The position numbers and the translations under genes are program-made. The notes below the pieces were generated by a model, which was not told where the DNA came from, made no database searches, and saw only the letters and a list, made by a program, of their open reading frames with translations. From Pseudomonadota bacterium (GTDB lineage: Bacteria; Chloroflexota; Ktedonobacteria; Ktedonobacterales; JACDGC01): a stretch of 31,084 nucleotides of DNA. The stretch is from contig JAJPKG010000050.1 in the NCBI GenBank assembly GCA_021323815.1, positions 1 to 31,084 of the forward strand. The letters run 5' to 3'. Shown here piece after piece: positions 22,129-29,841 of this stretch. Numbering within the stretch: the first letter of the stretch is position 1; each line of letters opens with the position of its first letter.

Positions 22129-23454
22129 ATGTTACTCAAGGCCAAAGCAATTGTCGTCGTTTCTTGCATAGTTGTATTATTAGGTGGAGTCCTTCCTTTT
22201 GCTATTCATGCATTTGTCCAATCAGCGCATAATAGCGCTATATCACGCAAACAAATCAAACCATCATTTGATAACGTTGTCTTACACTGGTCAGAGTACT
22301 TCCATAGTGATATCATTGGAAGTCCGGATATAGCAAACGGTAAAACAGTGTTTGGCGATATATGGACGAAAATAGATCAATCTGGAAGGCCAATTTTATT
22401 CCATGCGCTATATAGATTTAAAGACGGGGTGTTTTACCAAGAACTCTTGGTAGATAAAAACCTAACGGTGAGAGTTTCAAGCCAGGCAGATTATTCTTCG
22501 CCAGAACTGTGCCACAATTTAATTCATGTCACCACTACTCAGGATATCCAGGCTCGCTCGCCTGTCTTTGAAGACGCCACATCACTTGCCCATAAAGGTT
22601 TTACATTTAGGAAAGGAGGACTTACGCAAGCCACTCCTATTGCAACAAATCAATTCAATCTCGCGCCGATTCAGACCTATCCTGCTAATGCTGGGGTAGT
22701 TCAGTGGATATCTGCTGTTGCTGCTCAGACGGGACGAACAATCTACCATTACGATATCACTAAGGATGGATTTGTAGCTGTTTATCACGGAACAGCATTT
22801 AATTCCAAAGGGAAGGTAATAAGCGATTTTTGGGAATCATCGAGTAGTCTTTTTGTACTGCAACCGGCTAAAATACCAGCTTCAGTGTTCCAGCTTACAA
22901 GCAAGACAATTCATGGATGTAACGTCACTCAGCAGGTTGCGCAGTTGAAACATGCTATCAACTCTCATCCTGAGCGCGCTGTTGTGATAAGACCAAACAC
23001 TATCGAAGGCAACGACACGTGGTGCCTGGATGGTAATCGAGTAAACCTGACACAAGGAGGATCGATTATTGGCAATATTTGCCGATTCATCATCTCAGAC
23101 ACAGCACCAGCCTGCCAGAGTTACTCTGATCATCAATGCTGGGATGTTTACAGTCAAACCGAGGTGGATAAAGCTCCTCGAAGCCCTTATCTCGTATATG
23201 CATCGGCAGATGCCTGGGATTGGTGCAACAGCGATCCTAATACATGGGAAATGGGTGGATATAACGAGCCGTATAGTCCCAAGTTAAACACTCCAATATC
23301 CGGCGGTTCTTATATCGGTCACTACCTTACATGTTCAGGTGATCACCACTATCAAACGGAAGGGGGATATTTCCTCAAATGGTCGAGTTGGAACGATCCC
23401 TGGCAGGGCAACACTATTTACGATTATGTTGCCCCTAGCTGTAATGGGTGCTAG
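22129..23454 (+). CDS. Secreted Cys-rich protein of unknown function
   Basis: A 441-aa exported protein. A hydrophobic signal segment at residues 8-27 (IVVVSCIVVLLGGVLPFAIH) is followed by a large extracytoplasmic part. The mature chain has ten Cys by my count, nine of them in the last 180 or so residues (GCNVT, WCLDG, NICRF, PACQS, QCWDV, WCNSD, TCSGD and SCNGC at the very end), suggesting disulfides. The C-terminal part is also rich in Trp, Tyr and Gly. I recognise no domain. AAGGAAAG lies shortly before the ATG. Codon use is AT-rich, unlike its neighbours, fitting recent transfer. It probably forms an operon with the next gene, 97 bp downstream. Confidence 0.75.
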   Translation: MLLKAKAIVVVSCIVVLLGGVLPFAIHAFVQSAHNSAISRKQIKPSFDNVVLHWSEYFHSDIIGSPDIANGKTVFGDIWTKIDQSGRPILFHALYRFKDGVFYQELLVDKNLTVRVSSQADYSSPELCHNLIHVTTTQDIQARSPVFEDATSLAHKGFTFRKGGLTQATPIATNQFNLAPIQTYPANAGVVQWISAVAAQTGRTIYHYDITKDGFVAVYHGTAFNSKGKVISDFWESSSSLFVLQPAKIPASVFQLTSKTIHGCNVTQQVAQLKHAINSHPERAVVIRPNTIEGNDTWCLDGNRVNLTQGGSIIGNICRFIISDTAPACQSYSDHQCWDVYSQTEVDKAPRSPYLVYASADAWDWCNSDPNTWEMGGYNEPYSPKLNTPISGGSYIGHYLTCSGDHHYQTEGGYFLKWSSWNDPWQGNTIYDYVAPSCNGC

Positions 23455-23483
23455 GTTTTCGTAGAGAACACAACTTGCAGAGA

Positions 23484-23524
23484 TTGGTACATTACTTTGA
23501 AGCAAGAAGCAGGTAATGTACCAA
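23484..23524. repeat. Perfect 12-bp inverted repeat between the island genes
   Basis: TTGGTACATTAC (23484-23495) and GTAATGTACCAA (23513-23524) are exact inverse copies around a 17-base loop. No T-run follows, so it is a poor terminator. It could be a protein-binding site, an RNA stem that protects or processes the transcript, or a recombination site. Confidence 0.8.
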
Positions 23525-23551
23525 TACAGTGAATTGTTAAAGGGGAGACAC

Positions 23552-24721
23552 ATGAAAAATACGTTCAGTAATCACAAGGGAGCCGCCTTACATATTTCTA
23601 ATTTCATTAACAAGCACAAGTGGCGAACATTGTTTTTCGTGCTAACTATAGCCCTTGTAGCATTTTTAGGGAGAGTTATCGCCTCTAATTATAATTACAT
23701 CTTTTCTAATAGCAGCAACGCCTACCCAGGAATAAATAATTACCCTAATTTTATTAATGAGTGGAGTTTATCTTCCTTAAAGGTGCTTAATTTATCGAAG
23801 TACGGGGTACAATCCTTTGATCCTATTATTTATGCCAGCTCTAAAACCAACACCATAATCGGAGTATCGCAATCAAGACAAGGGGCAAAAGTATATCTTG
23901 CAGATTTGACGCATTCAACACTAAAGCCTCTAATAGAAAATATTCCTCTACCTACATCGCCTTTAGTTTCTATAAGGGATATAATTTCTAGTGATGGGCA
24001 ATATCTAGTCTGGCTGAGTTCTTCTTCCTTTACAGAGGAATATAACCGATTAAATTATACTTCACTTGCAACAGTAAAATCCCACTCATTTCCCGTTACT
24101 CTTGGCAATGATATTCATATCATTGTAAGTCAAGGCAGTGCTTTTTGGATTGACAAGACAGGACATCTTCTTACACGAAATCTACAAACAGATCAGACTA
24201 AAATTGTTACCCCTAAACAGCTTTACACTAAGTTGCCCTTGATCTCAAATGGATCTATCTTCTATCAAAACAACAATAGTGCTGGATATTGTAGCCTAGA
24301 TGAAACAAATGTCCAAAATTTTGATGTTACTACGTATCCTTGCTCACCAGGAAATATCGTTTCTTTTATATCTTATAAGCTCTTTGCAGCTTCACTTCAT
24401 GAAGATACTCATACTGTTCAAGTTTATTACAAAGATATGTCAAGTCGAAATTCTCAATGGCAACAAATCGCAACTTTTAAGGCAAACGCGAGCAGAGTTC
24501 AGATTAACGACCACCTAGTTGTTTGGGGAGGGCCAGATGTAATCAATCCCAATCGACCGGAACTTTTTGCTTATGATATAATAAAACACCGTATAATATT
24601 AGTTAGTAATATATATTTAGGAGCTGACTTGGATTCAAATGTTTTTGCCTTTATAAAATCAAGTAACAATGACTTCAACGGCCAACTTGATCTATTTGAA
24701 ATAGATACAAATACGATATGA
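23552..24721 (+). CDS. Membrane-anchored beta-propeller-like protein of unknown function
   Basis: A 389-aa protein. A short basic cytoplasmic N-terminus is followed by one transmembrane helix at about residues 25-44 (RTLFFVLTIALVAFLGRVI), with the rest outside. The exported part has repeating strand patterns such as YLADLTHSTLKPLI, SSDGQYLVWLSSSS, FWIDKTGHLLTRNLQT, DHLVVWGG and LFAYDIIKHRIILVS, like blades of a TolB or WD-type propeller. I do not recognise a family. The start at MKNTFSN is chosen because GGGGAG lies five to six bases upstream. Codon use is AT-rich as in the preceding gene. Being in the same island and direction, the two may act together at the cell surface. Confidence 0.7.
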   Translation: MKNTFSNHKGAALHISNFINKHKWRTLFFVLTIALVAFLGRVIASNYNYIFSNSSNAYPGINNYPNFINEWSLSSLKVLNLSKYGVQSFDPIIYASSKTNTIIGVSQSRQGAKVYLADLTHSTLKPLIENIPLPTSPLVSIRDIISSDGQYLVWLSSSSFTEEYNRLNYTSLATVKSHSFPVTLGNDIHIIVSQGSAFWIDKTGHLLTRNLQTDQTKIVTPKQLYTKLPLISNGSIFYQNNNSAGYCSLDETNVQNFDVTTYPCSPGNIVSFISYKLFAASLHEDTHTVQVYYKDMSSRNSQWQQIATFKANASRVQINDHLVVWGGPDVINPNRPELFAYDIIKHRIILVSNIYLGADLDSNVFAFIKSSNNDFNGQLDLFEIDTNTI

Positions 24722-24771
24722 CATTAATTTTGATGCCCCTATGCCACCTGCGATTTCCAGTAGCATAGTGT

Positions 24772-24951
24772 CCCAACCTGCGGCTGCGCTTCATGCGCGT
24801 GGCGAGCGAGGTGCTGGAACCCGGTGGGCGGGCCTATTTCGTCGCCAACCGCTTCCTGGCCTATGAGGCGAAACTGAGCGCGTTGTTTGGCAACGTGCAC
24901 GAGGTCGAGGGTGACGAGCGCTATAAGGTGCTGATGGGGGTGAAAGCATGA
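24772..24951 (+). pseudogene. Displaced 3' fragment of the RsmC-like methyltransferase gene
   Basis: Sixty codons plus stop, in frame and without indels, match residues 304-362 of the intact gene at 20917-22005. They start PNLRLRFMRVASEVLEPGG and end DERYKVLMGVKA. There is no start codon or promoter for it, so it is a remnant. Its ending uses GC-rich codons (GTG CTG ATG GGG GTG), unlike the intact copy, which suggests this is the original gene end. Bases 24952-25055 after it show only a short direct repeat (CATATATCGC / CATATATCTCGC). Confidence 0.85.
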
Positions 24952-25055
24952 GCATAGAGCGGCTTGCAAGCAATCGGAAGCTTGGCAAATTGCCTAACAT
25001 CCTGCATATATCGCACGGAGCAAACATATATCTCGCAAGTGTTCAGGCACGGTTC

Positions 25056-25715
25056 CTAACCGCTGGCTCCTTCGAGGGGAATGAGATAGCGCAGCAACAG
25101 GGCTTTGAGTTCCGCGACTAGTTCGGCGCGAGTCATGATGGGCGCATCGGCCAGGCCCAGAAACGCTTTGACGATCTGCACGACGATGACGCTGTAACGC
25201 TGGGCCATCTCACGGGGCAGCGTGGGCATGCGCGCCTGGAAGATGCCGGCGACGCGCCCCACCACTTCATCTGTCAGTTGCCGCGTGGCCGCCGCCAGTT
25301 CCCGCGACATATGCATCCCCACAAACAGCGCTTTGAAGCCGTGCCGCCCCAACTCAAATTCCAGCAGCGGATCGATGATGCGGTCCAGCAGCGCGGGCAG
25401 CGGCAGCGTGGCGAGATCGGGCGTGATGATGGCGTCGAAGATCGCGCGCAGTTCGTCGCGGTAGCGTTCCAGTAAACCCTGCACGATGGCTTCTTTGTTG
25501 GGGAAGAATTGATAAAGCGAGCCGATGGCGGTGTGCGCCTTTGCCGCGATCATGACAGTGGTGGCGGCGTCATAGCCCACTTCGCCGATGACCTCGGCGG
25601 CGGCATCCAAAATGCGCGCGATGCGTTGCGCTCCCCGCGCCTGTTGTGGCGCGCGACGCAATCCCGATGAAGTTTGCACCCGAATCCCCTTGACGATGAA
25701 CGATTTCTCAGGCAT
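25056..25715 (-). CDS. TetR-family transcriptional regulator
   Basis: A protein of about 219 aa. The DNA-binding domain follows a basic leader: RGAQRIARILDAAAEVIGEVGYDAATTVMIAAKAHTAIGSLYQFFPNKEAIVQGLLERY contains the TetR helix-turn-helix and the family's YxFFxNKEA box. The C-terminal part is the helical ligand and dimer domain, ending LRYLIPLEGASG. Two starts are possible: ATG at 25715, or GTG at 25679, which has the better site (AGGGG six bases upstream). A TAGAAT -10-like sequence at 25716-25721 would favour the GTG. It is divergent from the methyltransferase at 25779 with a shared 63-bp gap, so it may regulate that gene. The long open frame further upstream is antisense to that gene and not real. 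Confidence 0.88.
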   Translation of the reverse strand: MPEKSFIVKGIRVQTSSGLRRAPQQARGAQRIARILDAAAEVIGEVGYDAATTVMIAAKAHTAIGSLYQFFPNKEAIVQGLLERYRDELRAIFDAIITPDLATLPLPALLDRIIDPLLEFELGRHGFKALFVGMHMSRELAAATRQLTDEVVGRVAGIFQARMPTLPREMAQRYSVIVVQIVKAFLGLADAPIMTRAELVAELKALLLRYLIPLEGASG

Positions 25716-25778
25716 AATTCTATCATCCAAAACATGAATAATCTTTCGCATTTGATGGGATACGAAAGGCAGGACGGC

Positions 25779-26813
25779 ATGGATATCACGACGCAACAGG
25801 CAACGCATCCCTATAGCGAGGCCGACATTGGCAAGACGCGCCTGGAGCCAACCTATCGCGTGGATCTGCGCCCGGATGGCAAGGACGTGTTTTATGATGA
25901 ACCGTCGATTGACTGGAGCGCGCTCTCGTGGAAGCAGATCGGGCGACCCTATCGCGTGGAGCGGTGGTCGAAAGAAAAGCTCGCCTGGGAAAAGGAGCAC
26001 GATCAGACGTTGCCGGTGAAAACCTCGTGGGAGATGTTCAACCGCGCATTCCAGCAGATGTTCGATGAAGACGCGCTGGCGAAACGCAAAGAGGCGCTGG
26101 CGCATCTGGGCAAGAGCCTGGGAACCTTTCACCTGCATGAAGCACAGGAAGCCTTTGATGAGATCGTGCAGGCGACGTATTGGAATCAGGCCCACCGCAT
26201 CGAGGACGCCATCTGGGATCCGCGTGGCAAGCGCGCCCTGTTTTCGGGGTTGGACGTGAAGAAGCCGGAAATCCTCTTCCTGGGCGCGGCGGACGGCTAT
26301 GAGGCGATGCAACTGCTGGCGATGTATCCCGGCGGGCACGCCGTGCTGGTGGATTACGATGACTATTGCCGCACGCACCGGTTCGGCCAATTCCCTGAGG
26401 CGTACCCATTCCTGGGGGTGAACCCGGCCAGCGGCGCGCCGAAGGTGTGGTATCGCGACGAGATGAACATCGACTTTGAGGTGGCGGATATCCGCGACCT
26501 GACCTATGGGCGGCAGTTCGACATTGTGCTCAGCATCGGCCTGCTGGAACACTTTCCCGACGAATATAAACCCTGGGCGCTGGAACAGCACCGCCGTTTC
26601 GTGAAACCGGGCGGCTATGTCATCATGACCACGCCGCGCATCCAACTGCGCTCCAAGATCTTCTACACCATCTTCGCCGACGTGATGAACTTCGCCTACC
26701 GCGAGTTGATGGACGTGACGCACCTGGGCCTGTATGCCTATGAGAACGGCTTCGAGATCTTGCGGCACGGGCGCATCAAGGCGCACAACGGCGTGATCGC
26801 GCGGGCGCGCTGA
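25779..26813 (+). CDS. Class I SAM-dependent methyltransferase
   Basis: A 344-aa protein with an N-terminal region of about 140 residues that I do not recognise, followed by a class I methyltransferase domain. Motif I is EILFLGAADGYEAMQLL, an acidic residue follows in AVLVDYDDYC, motif II or III is in VADIRDLTYGRQFDIVLS, and LLEHFPDEY with VKPGGYVIMTTP completes the fold. The substrate is unknown. UbiE-like small-molecule methylation is possible. The ATG at MDITTQQ is selected because CAGGA lies just upstream. Earlier ATGs lack a ribosome binding site. A TetR gene is divergent and close. Confidence 0.8.
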   Translation: MDITTQQATHPYSEADIGKTRLEPTYRVDLRPDGKDVFYDEPSIDWSALSWKQIGRPYRVERWSKEKLAWEKEHDQTLPVKTSWEMFNRAFQQMFDEDALAKRKEALAHLGKSLGTFHLHEAQEAFDEIVQATYWNQAHRIEDAIWDPRGKRALFSGLDVKKPEILFLGAADGYEAMQLLAMYPGGHAVLVDYDDYCRTHRFGQFPEAYPFLGVNPASGAPKVWYRDEMNIDFEVADIRDLTYGRQFDIVLSIGLLEHFPDEYKPWALEQHRRFVKPGGYVIMTTPRIQLRSKIFYTIFADVMNFAYRELMDVTHLGLYAYENGFEILRHGRIKAHNGVIARAR

Positions 26814-26844
26814 TAGAGCAAGGCAACGGTTATCATGCCAGTGA

Positions 26845-26868
26845 GGGCATCCAGCAGAGATGATGCCC
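26845..26868. terminator. Weak hairpin after the methyltransferase gene
   Basis: GGGCATC (26845-26851) and GATGCCC (26862-26868) form a seven-base stem with a ten-base loop, 31 bases after the stop. No T-run follows. The rest of the 246-bp convergent gap (26814-27059) holds nothing I can assign. Confidence 0.3.
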
Positions 26869-27059
26869 CCATAGGGATCGTGCCTGGCAGCGCCGACCGG
26901 CGGAGCGATCCATTCATAAAGCGGAGCAGCGATGACGGGGACGCCTGGTGGCTAAACCCGCCGGGCGCTCTGGCTACGCGCGATCTTTTCCCCTTAGATG
27001 AACCAATGATGTCTTCGCAAGGATGCGTTTTTATCTTCGTCCTTATGGACTTGGAATGT

Positions 27060-27986
27060 TTAGCCCTCCAATTGCTTTAAGAAGGTGGCGAGATCGGGTG
27101 GCAAGGGGCTGGTGAAACTGAGGGGCGCGCCGGTGACGGGGTGCGCCAGTTCCAGGTGCGCGGCGTGCAGGAAGATGCGCGGCGGCTGCGGCGGTTGCGC
27201 GCGACCATAGATGAGATCGCCCACGACGGGATGCCCGACAGCGGCGCAGTGGACGCGGATCTGGTGGGTGCGCCCGGTGACGAGGGTGAGGCGCAACAGC
27301 GAGCGTCCCCCGATGACGCGCTCGGTGGCGAAAAGCGTGCGCGCCTCGCGGCCCCCCTGCGATACAACGGCCATGCGCTGGCGAAAGCGCGGGTCGCGCC
27401 CGATGGGGGCTTCGATGGCACCGGCTGGGGGATCAAGATGACCCTCGACCAGGGCGAGGTATTGCTTGGTGATGGCGTGGCGGCGCATGGCCTCGCCCAA
27501 TGCCGCCAGGGTGGCGTCATCTTTGGCGACCAGCAACAGGCCGGACGTGTCTTTGTCGATGCGGTGAACGATGCCGGGGCGCGCTGATGCCGCGTTGCCG
27601 AGACTGCCGGTGTGCGCGAGCAGCGCGTTCACCAGCGTTCCGCCGCTGTGGCCCGGCGCGGGATGCACTACCATCCCAGCGGGTTTGTCGATGACGATGA
27701 GGTGCGCATCCTCATAGACAATGGTGAGGGGAATCGCTTCCGGCGCGGGCAGTGCATCCGGCGCAGGGGTGAGCGCCTCGGATGCGAGCGCGATGATGTC
27801 GCCCGGCTCCGGCACATAGCTGGCTTTGGCCGGCTTGCCATTCACCGTGACGCCGCCGGCCTCGATCAGCTTTTGTGCGAGGGAGCGCGAGACGCCCGGC
27901 ACAACGGCGGCCAGAAAGCGATCCAGCCGGGTGCCGGCGTTGGCGTCATTGACAGTAATAGTGACGGGTTGGGCGGGTGCGTCCAT
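27060..27986 (-). CDS. rluD: RluD-type 23S rRNA pseudouridine synthase
   Basis: A 308-aa enzyme that isomerises uridines to pseudouridine in RNA. An S4 RNA-binding domain is at residues about 15-70 (RLDRFLAAVVPGVSRSLAQKLIEAGGVTVNG), followed by the RluA/RluD catalytic domain with the signature HRIDKDTSGLLLVAK (Asp144 catalytic) and the later RTHQIRVH box. RluA-family members differ in target site, so rluD is the likeliest but not certain. The ATG overlaps the lspA stop by one base (TGATG), so translation is coupled. The rluD-lspA pair is a common bacterial arrangement. Confidence 0.93.
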   Translation of the reverse strand: MDAPAQPVTITVNDANAGTRLDRFLAAVVPGVSRSLAQKLIEAGGVTVNGKPAKASYVPEPGDIIALASEALTPAPDALPAPEAIPLTIVYEDAHLIVIDKPAGMVVHPAPGHSGGTLVNALLAHTGSLGNAASARPGIVHRIDKDTSGLLLVAKDDATLAALGEAMRRHAITKQYLALVEGHLDPPAGAIEAPIGRDPRFRQRMAVVSQGGREARTLFATERVIGGRSLLRLTLVTGRTHQIRVHCAAVGHPVVGDLIYGRAQPPQPPRIFLHAAHLELAHPVTGAPLSFTSPLPPDLATFLKQLEG

Positions 27987-28825
27987 CAGTGGCGTTTTCG
28001 CTTGCTCTTGCCGGCGGTGGAAGATTTATGCGCGGTGGTCCTGGCGGCTGAGCCGGCAGTGACGGCCTTCGGCGCTGGGGAAGGTTTCGTCGTTGTCGCC
28101 CTTGCGGCAACGTTCACCGGATTGGTCGGCGTTTTCGTGGCGGCGCTGACCATGCGCGGCGCGGCACTGTTTGTCACAGTGGCCTTTGCGCTGGCAGAGG
28201 ATGACACAGGCGCAGCGTTTTTCGGCGCAGCGGCAACCTCGGAGGGGGCTGACTGCTTCTCAGCGGCATCTTCCGCGTTTTCACGGGGAAGCGTCCAGAA
28301 GATGATGGCCAGGGCGACGACGCCGATGGAAATGGCCGAATCGGCCATGTTAAAGACGGCGAAATCGAAGTGGATGGCCGGAATCTGGAAGTGGACGAAA
28401 TCCACCACGTAGCCCAGACGCACGCGGTCAAGCAGATTGCCCAGCGCGCCGCCGATGATCAGGCCAAAGGTCGCTTTCAGCCATGGATTATTACGCGGGC
28501 GCGTGGACCAATACATCCAGCCGATGACGCCGATGGCGACGAGGATGAGGAACGCCAGCACCCCGGGCGATTGGGTGAAGCTGCTGAACGCCGCGCCCCT
28601 ATTGCCCAGGTTTTCCAGGGTGAGAATGTTGCCGATGATATGCACCGTGTCGCCGGCATGCTGGCCCTTGAAATAGTTCAGCACCAACGCTTTGGTGATT
28701 TGATCGATGATAATAACACCCAGCGCGATGGCGGCGACAATGAGATCCCACCGCACGCGCGCTTCTTCCGTGAGCGTTTCTTGTGGGGAGGGTGGTTTGA
28801 TGGATGAGCGCGATACGAGCGGCAT
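27986..28825 (-). CDS. lspA: Lipoprotein signal peptidase II with long C-terminal tail
   Basis: A 279-aa membrane aspartic protease that removes signal peptides from prolipoproteins. Residues about 25-180 hold four transmembrane helices and the family boxes: ENLGNRGAAFSSF, GGALGNLLDRVRLGYVVDF (catalytic Asp142) and FNMADSAISIG (catalytic Asp162). Family members are usually 150-180 aa. Here about 95 extra residues follow, Ala/Pro/Thr/Lys-rich and apparently disordered, ending in the strongly basic KSKRKRH. The tail is probably cytoplasmic. AGGAG lies five bases before the ATG. The gene is translationally coupled to rluD. Confidence 0.94.
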   Translation of the reverse strand: MPLVSRSSIKPPSPQETLTEEARVRWDLIVAAIALGVIIIDQITKALVLNYFKGQHAGDTVHIIGNILTLENLGNRGAAFSSFTQSPGVLAFLILVAIGVIGWMYWSTRPRNNPWLKATFGLIIGGALGNLLDRVRLGYVVDFVHFQIPAIHFDFAVFNMADSAISIGVVALAIIFWTLPRENAEDAAEKQSAPSEVAAAPKNAAPVSSSASAKATVTNSAAPRMVSAATKTPTNPVNVAARATTTKPSPAPKAVTAGSAARTTAHKSSTAGKSKRKRH

Positions 28826-28857
28826 GAGATCTCCTCGCTGTGGGTATAATGACGTAT

Positions 28858-28901
28858 GGTTGGGACGCGATCTTCCCTTGACACTATATCACGTCCCAAC
28901 C
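28858..28901. promoter_or_regulatory. Inverted repeat upstream of lspA
   Basis: GGTTGGGACG (28858-28867) and CGTCCCAACC (28892-28901) are perfect ten-base inverted copies around 24 bases, with further partial pairing inside. The site lies 33-76 bases before the lspA ATG and after the DksA-like gene. It lacks a T-run, so an operator or RNA stem is more likely than a terminator. Confidence 0.55.
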
Positions 28902-28977
28902 GCTTATACAGACAAACGCAATATGCAGGTGAATGGTTGCATCATATCAGCAAATCGGGTGAACGCTGGGCAAGGGA

Positions 28978-29361
28978 TTACGCGCCGCGCTCAGCCGCTT
29001 CTTCCTGCTTGCGCTGGTCGTCCAGGCAATATTGCGCATAGGGCAGCACTTCCAGGCGGCGCGCGTCGATGGGTTTGCCACAGATAGCGCACAGGCCATA
29101 GGTGCCGGCGTCGATGCGCCGCAAGGCGAGATCGATCTGATCGAGAATGTCTTGCGCGTTCATCACCAATCCCTGGTTCAGCTCGGCGGCATACATCGCG
29201 TCCGCATCGTCGGCGCTGTCGTCAGACACATTGCCGGCATGTTGCGGATCGCTAGGCATGACTTGCTCTTCGCCGGTGGTCATATCCGCGATGATGGCTT
29301 GTTGTTCGGCCCGCATCGCTTCGAGCCGCTCGCGGGCATGCTGCAATTCGTCGGGAGTCAC
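28978..29361 (-). CDS. DksA/TraR-type zinc-finger protein
   Basis: A 127-aa protein with a helical N-terminus (ELQHARERLEAMRAEQQAI), an acidic middle (SDDSADDADAMYAAELNQG) and a C-terminal TraR/DksA finger (GTYGLCAICGKPIDARRLEVLPYAQYCLDD). Members bind RNA polymerase through its secondary channel. The usual metal site is CxxC-x17-CxxC. Here the fourth Cys is Asp (CxxC then CLDD), so zinc binding may be altered. GTG at 29361 gives the full-length start with a modest AGG site. It is upstream of lspA on the same strand with a 152-bp gap. A gene of this type near lspA occurs in several bacteria. Confidence 0.88.
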   Translation of the reverse strand: MTPDELQHARERLEAMRAEQQAIIADMTTGEEQVMPSDPQHAGNVSDDSADDADAMYAAELNQGLVMNAQDILDQIDLALRRIDAGTYGLCAICGKPIDARRLEVLPYAQYCLDDQRKQEEAAERGA

Positions 29362-29546
29362 GGGCGGTGCCTGCCTTTCTCAGTCTCGCGCGCAATCTGC
29401 ATCGTTGCGCGTGCTTGGTGAGGCGCGGCCCAGCGCGCCCCACTCGTTCTTGCACTACCGCAGATTGTACGCCGAAAGATGAGCGCGCTGCACGTTCCGC
29501 CAATAATCCCAGCCATATTGTGAACAATGAACGTGATCACCGGCTA

Positions 29547-29831
29547 TCAATGCCGTTTCGGGCGCGGAAAGATGCTGGAATAGGGATGTTCGCAGTGCTG
29601 GTGATAACGCCATAGCGCCCACGAAGCGGCGGCGGCCAGGCATAGCTCAGCCAGCCCCAACGCGGCCACCTTCACCGAGTGCGGCTTGATGACCAGATTC
29701 AGGCTGGCGATGATGCCGTGAATGACGAGAATGGCGATCAACAGGATGCCGACATCCACGATGACCTCGTGCCATTGTGGATCGTCCATGCGAGCGATGC
29801 TTTTCTGGAGAAGTTCTTTCGGTGTGCTCAT
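29547..29831 (-). CDS. Small membrane protein of unknown function
   Basis: A 94-aa protein with two predicted transmembrane helices (VGILLIAILVIHGIIASLNLVI and VAALGLAELCLAAAASWALWR), separated by a short basic loop, and a basic C-terminus. PsiE-like membrane proteins look loosely similar but I cannot assign it. There is no ribosome binding site before the ATG, and an extended -10 at 29842 would start transcription only a few bases upstream, so the message may be leaderless. The 185-bp gap 29362-29546 downstream holds a TACAAT -10-like site (plus 29464-29469) that may serve the DksA-like gene. Confidence 0.65.
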   Translation of the reverse strand: MSTPKELLQKSIARMDDPQWHEVIVDVGILLIAILVIHGIIASLNLVIKPHSVKVAALGLAELCLAAAASWALWRYHQHCEHPYSSIFPRPKRH

Positions 29832-29841
29832 AGCATCATTC

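Larger units (their letters stand above)
21981..24771 (+). mobile_element. AT-rich island integrated at the 3' end of the RsmC-like gene
   Basis: Base composition falls sharply from about 21981 and recovers at 24772. The island holds two genes of unknown function, a consensus-like promoter and a perfect stem-loop. It is bounded by two copies of the methyltransferase 3' end (21826-22005 intact, 24772-24951 truncated), aligned over 180 bp without gaps. Over about 143 bp before the codon junction I count roughly seven mismatches. The last 25 bp differ far more. This is the layout left by Campbell-type integration of a circle carrying the gene end. No integrase, transposase or IS end is visible, so the mechanism is inferred. 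Confidence 0.65.

Noticed and set aside
21981..24771. Insertion sequence or classic integrative element
   Set aside because: No transposase, integrase, terminal inverted repeats or short target duplication is visible. The flanking 180-bp gene-end duplication is too long for a transposition footprint, so integration into the gene end by another route is preferred.
25716..26786. Upstream extension of the TetR reading frame to 576 codons
   Set aside because: The extension is antisense to the methyltransferase gene at 25779-26813. TetR proteins are about 200 residues and the domain begins only near 25715.
26835..27080. Possible 81-aa protein in the gap between methyltransferase and rluD
   Set aside because: No ribosome binding site, no domain, and it overlaps the end of rluD. 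It looks like chance.
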